Assembly (NCBI GenBank): GCA_033060915.1
Contig: CM065383.1
Span: 14,665,001-14,729,000 of the forward strand
Direction of reading: 5' to 3'
DNA length: 64,000 nucleotides
Source of the DNA: Euryodendron excelsum
Taxonomy: Eukaryota > Streptophyta > Magnoliopsida > Ericales > Pentaphylacaceae
The first letter of the stretch is position 1. Every line of letters starts with the position of its first letter. Below the pieces are notes generated by a model that was not told where the DNA came from, did not search any database, and worked only from the letters and a program-made list of their open reading frames with translations. Shown in pieces: positions 43,744 through 54,690 of the stretch. Both the position numbers and the translations under genes were made by a program.

Positions 43744-44619
43744 CCCCTTCAACCCCATTCTTACTTTTGAGATATTTTATTATTGGGGTATTAATTTCAT
43801 GGGCTCATTTTCTAGTTCGTTTGGATTCTATTACATTCTTGTGGCCATTGACTATGTGTCTAAATGGGTGGAGACTGTTGCTTCTCATACCAATAATCAC
43901 CGCGTTATGGTCAAGTTCTTAAAAGAGAATATCTTTTCTTGCTTTGGTATGCCTCGTGCTATCATTAGTAATGGTGGCACTCACTTTTGAATAAACCCAT
44001 TGGAATGTTAATGCGAAAGTATGGAGTCATTCACAAGGTTAGTAAACCTTATCATTCTCAAACTAGTGGCCAAATTGAGTTAGCTAATCGGGAGATTAAG
44101 CACATTTTTGAGAAAACTGTTAATCCTAACTGTAAGGACTGGTCCTTAAGGTTAGTGGATACACTCTAGGCTTATAGAATTGCTTACAAAACTGTGTTAG
44201 ATGCTTCTCTTTACAGGCTTATGTATGGGAAATCATGTCACCTTCCGGTAGAAATTAAGCACAAAGCCTATTGGGCCATTCGCTAATTTAATGAGAATAT
44301 AGATGTGGCTGACCAAACTAGGAAGCTGCAACTCAATGAATTTGAGGAACTCCAAAATGATGCCTATGAGAATGCAAAGATCTCTAAAGCCAAAATGAAA
44401 ATATTCCATGACCAACACATCCCTTGTAAGTCTTTTCATGTCGGTCAAAAAGTGTTGCTTTACAATTCCTGGTTACACTTGTTTCTAGACAAATTGAAGA
44501 GTAAGTGGTCTGGACCTTATCTGGTAAGAGATGTGTCACCACACGGAGTGATAGAAATTGAAAATTCTAGCAATAGGAATGTTGAAGCCCTACTTAGAGA
44601 ACTTTGTAAGTTTGATTGA
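43744..44619 (+). pseudogene. Athila integrase fragment
   Basis: Begins inside the catalytic core ([20 protein letters not shown] at about 43787) and continues with '[10 protein letters not shown]', '[14 protein letters not shown]' and, after a frameshift at about 43990, 'HSQTSGQIELANREIK'. Stops are at about 44169 and 44285. The C-terminal '[14 protein letters not shown]' and '[15 protein letters not shown]' follow, ending at TGA 44617-44619. The N-terminal zinc region and everything upstream in pol were deleted. Confidence 0.85.
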
Positions 44620-47001
44620 AAGCGTGGATCTTATGGTTCCACCATTGCTTGAGTAGAAGTAACACCCAATCAATTTGTACAGTTAGTTTAGTCTATTTAT
44701 TTGTTTTGGTAACTAGTTTATCTTTAGTTGGAGGGAAGGGACCTTTCTTCCCACCCATGTTTGTCTCCCACCCTTTCCCTTCTATTTTTGCCTCGTGGTC
44801 GTGGCTGTTATCTGGTTGGGGGGAAGGGGACACGTTCGTTTATTTGTGTTATTATTTTCTCTTATTTTGTTTTTGTGACCAGCAGACGTTAAAAAACTAG
44901 ATAGTGTTATGTCTTCTCATATAGATGGTCGAGTGCTTACATTTGCATGTTGTGTCTTCTAGATATTTCTATTTGGTATCAAGAGCGAGATAATTCGCCA
45001 TGCAAAAATTGTGAGGAGAGTTGAGCTCCAAGGGGAATAATCTCAACCTCTTACTAGTCGCAGTACTCTGGCTAGTAAGAGAAGAGCAAAGAGACTAAAT
45101 AAGTGTCATCGTTGTGCTAGACAAATGTGTGTGGATAAAAATTGCAAAGGGAGTAACCAACTAGTGTCAGGGAATCAGATAGTTTACTTTGATATTATTA
45201 AAGAGCAAGTAAATGCTGAGGCATTGAGACGCCTTGGAATCACTAGAACGGTGGACTATCTTGATTTTGATATCAAAAGTCTAACTCGACTTTGTAATGA
45301 TTATTCTTCTTACGATATGCTATGTTTAAGTATTTTATTTGCGTGTGTATCTTTATTTGTAAATATGACTAACATTTATTTTTCAGATTTTTTTTTCTTT
45401 CAAAAAAAAAAAAAAACAAAAACATGCATAACCTCGAGAAGTGTACAATTTGAATGCACTTGAGATCTACAAAAGAGGTTTGCGTATCTTTATAATTTTG
45501 TATAGTTTTATGTGAAATGCAAATGTGGATTTTGGAGATTTGTTGAAACATGTTTTTATTTACCTTAGCATAATTTTTGTTTTATCCTTTCTTTTAATAC
45601 AATTACAAGATTTTATCTGAACACGTAGAAATAGGCTATTTTATATCATTTATTATCATATCATGATAAGTTTAGTATTTTTACATATTGTACAATCATC
45701 CTTACAAAAGTGTAGATTTTTTACTAAGTGAGCTTTAAAGCTAATCACGTCTTTCGGAGTGTTTACATTTATTCTTGATGAATTTATTCCACATCACTCT
45801 TTCAATAGCTCCATTATACTTGTATTTGACTTAAGTGTCTGAATTATTACAGTAATTGAATATGTTGCATTCTTAGAACTTTTAGTTATTGTGCACTTTA
45901 AAAAATGAATTGAGGCCATTTGTGATCTTTTGAGTCACAGATTTATTTATTGACATAATTCCCTTGGAACCATCTTTAAGCCTATTTATTTGTCTCTTGC
46001 TACATATATCATTGCTAAAGTTCTGTCCTTAAATACGAAAATATAAATATCTTTAGTTGTCCAAGTTGAATTAAGAAAATGAGTGATCTATTTGCAATAT
46101 AAAAAAAAAAATTTAGCAACGAAAGAAAGAAAAGAAAAAAAAAAGGAAAAAAGGAAGTACAAAAAAAAAAAAAAAAAGAATAAGAGGTTAGTTGTTGAAA
46201 AAAAAAGGAAAAAAAAATCTTATCTAATCAAATGAAATAGTAAAATTGACGGTATGTATTCATTGATCAATTCATGCCTTAATCACATATGTTTTGGGCC
46301 TTTTATCCTTTCTTTCTTCCTATCTTATATCTCATGGCCAAGTTACAACCTGAAAAAAGTTCTTGAGGATTTGATGTGTACATTGCTTGTTCATTCACTT
46401 CATAAAGAATGCACTTATCAGTTGTTTGTGTGATTTTAATGTTGAGTATTCTTTCATGGAGTTATGTCAAGTTGTCTCTCACTTTATATATGCACGTCAT
46501 TGTTTTTATGGTTGTCTCTTTTGATTTTACATTACATTTACTCTTTTACAAGGACAAGTGGTGTGAGATGCCTACGGTCTTTCTTTTTGAGAGAATATCC
46601 AGTGAGGTTGAATCAAATCTTCAAGGATGTATCTGTGTTTTAATATTATAATACTTTTCTTATCATGTAATGGTCAAACACACACAAAATCCTCTCATAT
46701 GTTATTTTAAGACATTATTTTGCTTGTGTATTAAAGAGTAGGATAGACAGAATATGCTTGTGTCTTGACATATGTCATACTTTATCCTTATTATCCTCAC
46801 TTGCTGGCCATATTTTGATATTTGTGGATATCATCACTGGAAACTCTTAAGAGATTATACTCGTTCACTAGAGGTAACCTAGGGGTTTAAAGGCTTAGTG
46901 CATATGCTAAATACACTTGTGATCCCTACGAAAATAGAGCCTATGCTTTTAATTGTGTTTATTGTTTTACTAGGGACTAGCACAAGCTTAGTTGGGGAGT
47001 A
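44620..47001 (+). other. Athila region between integrase and 3' LTR, A-rich tracts
   Basis: Athila elements often carry an extra ORF here. I see only an unassigned 112-codon frame (45125-45463) whose first 70 residues have mixed composition and whose end runs into poly-T/poly-A. A string of A-runs with G at 46108-46217 and the tract GTTGGGGAGTA directly before the LTR (46991-47001) are polypurine, the latter being the likely plus-strand primer. Confidence 0.55.
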
Positions 47002-48431
47002 TGATTGTACTCTAAAAAGTACAATCAAAGTCCCTAATTGTAAGCTATTAATAGAAATTATTTACACATTATTCATCATTTTAATATAATTTTAATATTT
47101 TTGATGTTTTCTGTGCCTTTTGCATATTCACAGCTAAAATCGAACAAAATAGAGTAGGCCTACACACAGGTTATAATTGATACTAAAAATATATATATAT
47201 ATATATATGTATATGTATATTTATATATATATGTATATATTATATGATAGTATAATATATTAGTCAAATTAATTGATTAATTGAATCAATGGCCAGCCAA
47301 ATGAAAGTTAGCATTGATGAGGAGCAAATAAAACAAAATGAATTAATGGAATTCATCCTATACCATACACCATTGTTGGCCATGACAATGGCTAAAGCAA
47401 AAATACTATATTTTACTTACTCATTTCATTTCATGAAAGACCAATGTTCTTGGCTATAAAGAGAGAGCAGACGGGCAGAGAAGAGGAGGAAAAAGAAGAA
47501 GGCAAAGAGAAAAAAGAGAAAGAGAGAGCTTCAAAGGCCAGTAGAGAGTTCCTTTAATTTATTTTTTGTCTAGATTCTAGTTAATTTGTTAGTGTTTTTC
47601 AATCAATTAATTTTTTGTTTCAGTTTTTTCTTTACCATCTTTCTACTGTAATAAACCATTTTATTTATAAAATTATTTTTCAAGTCATGTATTTTTTTTT
47701 ACAATATTATGAGTAACTAATTTTATACTTGGAGCCAATTGTGAAGATTATCTGAGGATCTTGAAATATCAATGGAGGTAATTGAGTCTTCATTGTTTTA
47801 TCTTTAAAATCTTTCAATTCTTGGTAATTAAATTCTAGATCTTTAAGAAAACTTAGATTCTTGACTAAGTTTGATAATTTCTATGCACAAATCTTAGTTT
47901 TGTATAGTTATTGCACAAATTGATGGTATGAATCTATGACTTTAATTTTTATTATTCTAGATTTAATTATTATTGAATTTTGTTTTAATTGTTAAATCTT
48001 CCGAATCAAAGGCTCAAGACGAAGCCAATGATTTGAGTTATAAAACCTCCGTTGAAATTTTGGGTGAATCAGGTGATCAGATCAATTAGATCCAACACCG
48101 TTTTATTAAATTTTATTTAAAGTCTAGTTTCACAACCATCAAATCTCGCAAAAACATCTATTTTATTTTGGTTACAATTTTTTGTGGCACTTGTCCTATT
48201 CTTATCGATACTATTTAAGTTCCAACTAAATCCATGGCAACACTATGGTGTTTAGCATGACTTAGTCGGTATCTAATATGTTACCAGGGGTGAATTTTAG
48301 CACTTAAATTTTGCATGTTCTGTTAATCGTTCCCTGTGGATCGACTTCGGTCGTACCAGATTGTTATTTACTACTCTGTTGCACTTGTACTTGAGTGTTT
48401 TCAATAGATTGCCATATTCTGGGCTTAGTTA
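47002..48431 (+). repeat. Right (3') Athila LTR, complete
   Basis: Starts TGATTGTACTCTAAA and ends GGGCTTAGTTA (expected CA end mutated to TA), 1,430 bp. TATA box TATAAA at 47455-47460. Near its end it has CCCTGTGGATCGACTTCGGTC, typical of the R/U5 part of Athila-like LTRs. Confidence 0.8.
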
Positions 48432-49549
48432 AATACTAGTTCCCATCCTCTTTGACCTTTAAGGTTCCATCAAAAAAGAACATGGCTTGTTCACCAAGTC
48501 CAGGGGAGATAACCGTTTATGAGAGTGCCTTGGCTGTTGGCCTTAGGTTTTCCCTCCCCACACCTGTTTGGGAGTTATTGCATCAGCTGAGCTTAGCGCC
48601 TGGTCAACTTAACCCGAATGCTTGGAAAATCCTTCTAGGGTGTGTTGTCATATGGTAGGCCTCCAGCGATAAAAAGGACGACTTGTCGCCTGAGAATTTC
48701 ATGTACTACTATAACATAATAGAGAGGAAGATTGGGTGATAGTACTTCTAGGCCAGAGAGCCTGAATTGAACTTGTGACGAAGTTTCCTTCTTCCCACAA
48801 AAAGTGGAAGGACAAATTCTTGTATGTGTATGACGACGGATGGGAGTTCCAGCCTTGGGAGGCCATAGATGATAGTATGGTTTGGGTTCCCAAGTAATGG
48901 GGTAGGCTGAGCAGGAAGCGAACATATAATGATCAAACGTGCTCAGAACCATGGGGTGAGTGAGGCCAGCCTTCTAGTGAATGCTAAGAGCCTTGCTACG
49001 TATATGTTAGGGCCTGATCTTATGAGGGAAGCTTTGGCTGCCGAACGTGAGAGAAGTGAGTTTACATTTGTCTTTTTTCTTTGTTATGATGCGTTTCTTT
49101 AACTTTGGCAGTTTTTCCTTTTGTGCAAATCGAAAGACCTCTGCGGACCAGCGAAATTAAGAGATGGGCTTCGACAAGTCCATTCTGAAGAGATCAAGGA
49201 AGACCCTCGAAGACATTGAATAGGGTGGGCCCAAGCGACCCAAATTCTTACCCAGGTTGGACTTTAGTGTTAAGACTAGGGAGGTTTTGAACCCTTCCCC
49301 TCAATTGAAGAAGACTCCTCCTCTGCATTCTGCTGCACTCATGGCCCCTCAACTACTAAAGGACCAGTCTTCTGTTCCTTTTTTGGCTCGAACTCTCCTG
49401 TTGAGGCTATCAAGCCAGTAACTATCATTGATAGTTCAGAGGTTGCTTGGCAGAGGATGAAGAATGTCGTCCTTAATGACGATGTTGAGAGGTCAAGGGA
49501 AATGTCGAACTCTTGGCTGGCGAAAGAGTTAACCCATGATCTGATGAGG

Positions 49550-49631
49550 GTGAGTGTCGTTGGTGGCTTAATTATTGTTGTTTTGTCCTTGCACTTGTGT
49601 TTTGCGTTGACTTCCTCTTTGATCTATTCAG
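49550..49631 (+). other. Intron in the antisense ORF (copy 2)
   Basis: Donor GTGAGTG and acceptor CTATTCAG with a pyrimidine-rich tract, 82 bp. It lies at the same place before the coiled-coil exon as the 521-609 intron of copy 1. Confidence 0.65.
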
Positions 49632-50365
49632 GCAGTTGTTAGGGCGATGGTGATGGCTACCATGCTTGTTACCACGAACATGGACTGCTTGGAGCAGAAA
49701 AAGAAAATTGTCAACTTCTGCTCTAAGGCAAAAGCCATGAAGAAGAAGTTGAAGGAGGCTATTTCTAAGAAGGAAGCTGTAATCACCGAGAATGAGTCCT
49801 TGGTCGTGAAATATGACACTCTGCTTTAAGATTTTGTTACCGAACAAGTCTTAAAGGAGAATGCTTTGAAGGAGGTAGCCGCCTTCCCTAAGCAATTAGA
49901 GGAGGTCAGGGAGCAGGATGTTCAAGAGTTCAAGGTAGGGGAGGCCTATAACCTAGTCATGGCTGATGTCTACATGATGGGTTTTGCTGACGCCAAGAAG
50001 ATGGCTACAAAGCTTTACCCTGATCGAGGACTTCTCCACTCTGAGGCCCAGTGAGGATGACACTGCCTCTATGGCAGTGGGGGCTATTAGTGCAGACGAG
50101 CCTGCTATGGATGAGGTGCCGAACGATGCCTAGCCATAGGCTATCCTAGATCTTGGCCTTCTTTGTCCTTGACTTTCGATTTTCTCTTCATGTAATGAGT
50201 TATTTCCAGGTGTAATTTTTACGCTATATCAATAAGAGACTGGTATATGTTTTTCTTGTTTACTTTTATAATTTTATTTTTCTTTCGTTGGAAGTATTTG
50301 TTGTATCTTCCTATTAGCTGCTTAAATGCATGCATTTTCAGATGTGCATGTGTTTTGTCTTTATG

Positions 50366-50752
50366 GGAATTTAAGCCTTAGGCTTGTAATCCTTTGGCAT
50401 GTTCGGTCAATCGACTGAACATGAATACTTGGTGGGTGCTTATGCGTTGGGCTTATAGGCCTTTGACCTGTTCAGTCTTGTGAACCGAACATGAATACTT
50501 TTGGTGGGCATTTAAGCCTTGGGCTCGTAAGCCTTTTTCTTATTCGATCTCGTGAACTGAATATGGGCGATTCTTGGGCATTTCAGCCTTGAGATTGCAA
50601 GCCTTTTCCCTATTTGATCTCATGAACTGAATAGGAACATTTCTTGGGCGTTTAAGCCTTGGGCTCGTAATCCTTTTCCTTGTTTAATCTTGTGAACTGA
50701 ATAGGGACACTTATTGGGCATTTAAGCCTTGGGCTTGTAAGCCTTTGGTGGG
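50366..50752. repeat. Tandem repeat, about 70-bp unit, 5.5 copies, in the Tat spacer
   Basis: Units begin GGG(A/C)ATTTAAGCCTTGGGCT near 50366, 50434, 50505, 50576, 50646 and 50716 and contain a (C/T)GAACTGAATA-type block. The array lies between the 3' ends of the convergent aORF and pol. Confidence 0.88.
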
Positions 50753-50799
50753 AATGTTTTGTAAAAAAATGCACTTGTAAGGAAACATGATTCTATTGA

Positions 50800-50980
50800 T
50801 ATTTGAACTGGTACTACATTTAGGGGCTCTATACATAGTATTTTTGGAAATGCTCTATATGCCATGGGTGAGGCAATTCCTTCCCCGCCAAGTTCTTGAG
50901 CATACATGTTCCCTTTCGGGCGAAACCCATAACCTTGTAAGGTCCTTCCCAATTTAGCTCGAGTTTTCCTTCTTGGGGGT
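50800..50980 (-). pseudogene. C-terminal tail of Tat copy 2 integrase
   Basis: Minus-strand frame reading 'EGKLELNWEGPYKV' and 'HPWHIEHFQKYYV' to a stop near 50830. It is the continuation of the integrase that stops at 53835, and the solo LTR 50984-53831 lies between. Confidence 0.8.
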
Positions 50981-50983
50981 CTC

Positions 50984-53831
50984 TGTATCATGACCCTAAA
51001 ACCATCTTATGCGAATTAAGGATCATAACAGGCCAGTAGCATAGCTACCGAAGGCCAAACACTTCAAAGGGGTTGATCACCTATACCTTATAATCATCTT
51101 ATAAAAACAATAGTGGAAGCTTTTATGTATAAAAATTATATGTGATAGTGCATGATAGTGCATTTTGTTTATTCAGAGTAAGTGCCTAAGTCCCAATTAA
51201 ACATACCATAACATGATATATTATATCAAGTAATTATAATTTGGGCCAACCGTGTAGCCATATGTACTATACATAACTTCCCTCTAAACATATTAAAAGA
51301 AAGTCATAACATAACTTATCACTAATGTAAGGAGTACATCATTAGCAAAATATGGTAGTAGTCTCTAACAAGATACAATAGACATCTCCTAGCAAATCAT
51401 GGCACGACTTCACAAAATATCCACACCAAGCATCTTCAACAAAGCCCTCAAAAGTATACGTATGTTCTTTAATCTCCATTTCCTGAAAATGTTAAGTAAA
51501 AGCATGAGCTAAAAGCCTAGTAAATAATAAAGAAATTGAAGCATGAAAATACCATGGACTTGATTTGAGTACATCATAAGCATTATAATATATAAAGTTA
51601 AAATTACTCTATTGATGCTGATAAATCACATTTATCACAAGGTAGCAAAAGATACTTTATAACTTTATTTCAAAGAAAAGATTATTCATAGCTTTCATCA
51701 TATGAAAACCTTTTTTGTTTCATTAACATGATAAAACATGTTGAATGTACCCATTACTTTGTATCAAAAGTGATTCACCCCTTACTTCAGGTAAACCCCT
51801 ATGAGCTCGTATCCATTAGTAGTACGTCTTAAGGTGAGATTTTCATCCATCTCTCAGGACATAGATATCTAGGAGCAGACAGTCAATGGCCACCTTGGGA
51901 ACATCTCCCATATAATATCATATCATGCTTCTGGCTTATGTGACATCCCTTAGTGTAGGACTCTTTCTGTTTATTTGATATCCCCCGGTGTAAGATTATG
52001 GAGAATAACACATATTAACTTCAAATGTACATTCCAAATAACATTCATATAATTGAGTCCATGGGTTTGCATAGCATGATAGATTCAACGCTTATCATCA
52101 AAACATGATAATTATACTTGAAAGATATCATAGATAAAACCTTTATATTGAAAACATTTCAATTGTGCAAGCTTGTGGTAAAGAAGAGCATTATCTCCAA
52201 TTACTCTATTACTCACCTTAGGTCTTTAATCACCTTTTTAAATTCCTCTTATGATCCTTGATTTAGTGATCCTCAAGCCTTATGCATTGATTAATAATGA
52301 TCCTATACAATTAAGGTAAACACAAAAGAACATAAAACATATAAGTCTTTAAAAAACAATCTAAGGTTTTCATTAATAGGTCCTAAAATAGTGTAAAAGT
52401 AATTTAAAGTAAAGAAATTTTCATCTTCTAATAAAAGTGTAAGCTCCTAGGTCAATAGTTAACCCTTGGACAAAATGTGTCAATCCTTGGAATCAATGGG
52501 TCAACTCTTTTTCACAGAATATAAGTCTGGGCACTTAGGAATTTTAAGGTGTTAACCCCTTAAATGAAGGTTTCAACCCTTTTTCACAAAGAGTATCGTC
52601 AATACTCAAGAAGGTTGAAGGTGTCGACCCCTGAAACACAAGTGTTTACCCCTTTTACAGAAAGTTTAAATTCAAGTTCTGGGTTCAAAGGAGTCCACTC
52701 CTAAAACACATGGGTCGACCCCCTACACACAGAAAATAGTTTGGGACAAAAATAGAGTATCAACTTCAAACAGTCATAACTCACTCATCTTAAGTCATAT
52801 TTTAGTCTACAACCTATCATTACAAAGCTATTGAATTCTATTTTCCAATGGATTTGGTTTCATAGCAAAATTCCAAGTATTGTAAGACTTATGATAAAAA
52901 ATGTGGAGATTGTCCAAACATAATTTTATTGCACAATGTTAAGAATCATAATGTAAGACCCAAAATCTCTAATAGAATATCATGATTATAACCCCAAGTA
53001 AAGTAAGGTCATAACATGGTAATAGCCACAAAAGATCTTCAAAACAAGTTAATGAAAAGGATTTTCAAAATCTTCACAAAACACTACTTCTTTTAAAATT
53101 AAAGTCTTGATTAAAGCATGGTCTCCTTCCAAACATAAATCCCTAATTTCTCATCATAAAAAGGGTTTTCTAACTGATTAAATGCATGGGTATGAACACA
53201 TAAATCAATTACATACCTTGATTTCAAGCTAGGTGAAGTCTTCTAAGAGTTTCTTTCACTTTCTCTCCATTTTCCTTCACTTTCTATTTGGCCAGCCACC
53301 ATAGCTCTCACACACACACACACACACACTCTCTCTCTCTATATATATATACAATGTATACAAAGTCTTGCATACAAAATGGATAAATACAAAAGTGTGT
53401 GGGAGATAGTGGGTCAAGCCTACAAGGTCCACTCATTCTCTCTCTTCATAGCTCTCTCTCTCTCTCTCTCTCTCTCTCTAGTATACAATGAACAATGCAA
53501 AGTCTTACAACATGTAAGACCAAGGAGTTAGTGGCCCTAATGTCCTACTCTAAAGGTTTATATGGGGTGAGGTGTTAACTTTACATGCAACTAGACCACT
53601 CATTCTATAATCATGTGATTAATTTTAGTTAATCATACTTGCTCATAATCAATCTCCCTTATCTAGATCAAATGCACTTAACTTAATTAATATCGATTAG
53701 TGCAATTATCATACTTACCCATAATTAATCAAAATTAGAGATTTACATAAAATATAAATCACGCTCGATTAAATACACATAACACAACTTAATATCTTAT
53801 AGATTAAAATGTAATGGTTCGGGGTATTACA
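50984..53831 (-). mobile_element. Ty3/Gypsy (Tekay-like) solo LTR in the Tat integrase
   Basis: On the minus strand it starts TGTAATACCCCGAACC and ends GGGTCATGATACA; 2,848 bp with no coding sequence. CTC is present on both sides (50981-50983, 53832-53834), shorter than the usual 5 bp. Removing it rejoins the integrase frame (...HSIR / DPQEG...). The start resembles TGTAAAATCC of the Tekay LTR in this window and the interior has similar AT-rich phrases. It contains (CA)n, (CT)n and (TA)n tracts at about 53310-53350 and 53449-53479. Confidence 0.75.
52455..52725. repeat. Paired GTCGACCCC/GAGTCCACTC motif array in the Gypsy solo LTR
   Basis: Blocks of the form GTGTCGACCCCT-n-GTGTTTACCCCTTTTACAGAAA and GAGTCCACTCCT-n-GGGTCGACCCCC-n-ACACAGAAA, with two older blocks to their left. 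Pair spacing (about 20 bp) and the trailing ACAGA match the Copia array at 14853-15098. Confidence 0.6.
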
Positions 53832-53834
53832 CTC

Positions 53835-54690
53835 TTATCGAATGGTTAACCTTTTTCAGGACCAATTCTCCCACCTTGAAAACTCTGGGACGGACTTTCG
53901 CGTTATAGTACTGGCAAATCTTTTGTTGGTAAGAGACCACTTTAACAACAGCTAGTAGTCTCTTTTCTTCAACCAAATCGAGATCCACTCCGAGAGCGTC
54001 GTTGTTCGCCTCAAGGTTGTGATGTTCGACTCTTGGGCTGGGTAGGGCGATTTTAATGGGGATCACAGTCTCCATGTCTAATGTGAGTGAAAAGCGGTCT
54101 GCCTGGTTGAGATCCTTTTCGTAGTTCAATAGGCCTAAAAAATGTTGGGAAGATCGTGTTCGTATAGACCCTTAACTTTTTCGAGCTTGGTCTTGATGAC
54201 CTTGAAGAGAGTTATATTCATCACTTTTACTTGTCTATTGGCTTGAGGATGTTCTGACGAGAAGTGATGGCTAATCTTTAGGTCTGAACAGAGCTTATTG
54301 AACTGCTTTCTTTCGAACTGTTTCCCATTGTCCGTGATGACGACCCTAAGGATCCTGAAATGGCATATGATGTTCCTCCACAAGAAGTTCTTCATCTTTT
54401 ACTCAGTAATGGTGGATAGAGCTTCTGCCACCGTCCACTTTGTAAAATAGTCAATGGTCACTACTGCAAACATGCTCTATCCCCTGCCCACATGTAATGG
54501 TCCCACTATATCGATCCCTCACTAGGCGAAAGGCTAGGGGCTCCAGATGGAGGTTAGTTCTTAGGTAGACAGCCTCGGCATGTTCTCGAACCTCTGGCAT
54601 TTGTTGCATCTTTTTACGAAGTCTTGAGCATCTTGGTTCATGCTTGGCCAGTAGTACACGACTTAGAGTATTTTCTTTGCCATAGATCAT
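53835..54690 (-). pseudogene. Tat copy 2 integrase, broken
   Basis: Minus strand. It has remnants of the zinc region (about 54690-54451), then core parts 'FRILRVVITDNGKQFE' and 'SEHPQANRQVKV', then the C-terminal 'KICQYYNAKVRPRVFKVGEL' ending at the solo LTR. The second Asp sits in TDNG; the Glu position reads Q/V instead of the expected E, so catalysis is lost in addition to frameshifts near 54451, 54400 and 54130. Confidence 0.8.

Larger units (their letters stand above)
43061..48431 (+). mobile_element. Athila-type Ty3/Gypsy element, 5'-deleted, target duplication AATAC
   Basis: AATAC at 43056-43060 and 48432-48436 flanks it. The left LTR (from 43061) is cut after 43743 and joined straight to integrase sequence. 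The right LTR is complete (47002-48431). The integrase wording ([30 protein letters not shown]) is of the Athila type. Gag, protease and RT are missing, so it cannot act alone. The LTRs differ at about 7 of the first 69 sites. Splicing it out joins the aORF frame of the host Tat element. Confidence 0.85.
42794..50133 (+). pseudogene. Tat antisense ORF (PF04195-like), copy 2, interrupted and broken
   Basis: ATG at 42794 begins MNNPEDVSSDFEKTAS, parallel to MANPKHVSSSYERT of copy 1. The frame runs to 43060, is interrupted by the Athila element, and resumes at 48437 with the conserved core 'GEITVYESALAVGLRFSLP' and 'GQLNPNAWKILLGCVV'. Then come several stops (48656, about 48740), a 'SLATYMLGPDLMREALAAER' block, a basic/proline linker (about 49160-49400) and an intron at 49550-49631. 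A coiled-coil exon (about 49640-50050) follows, and an acidic C-terminus ends at TAG 50131-50133 after one frameshift near 50030. The protein's role is unknown. It is transcriptionally opposite to gag-pol and, like copy 1, has a spliced structure. Confidence 0.8.

Noticed and set aside
45125..45463. 112-codon frame in the Athila 3' region as an envelope-like gene
   Set aside because: Its end runs into poly-T/poly-A and I recognise no domain; left as an unassigned frame.
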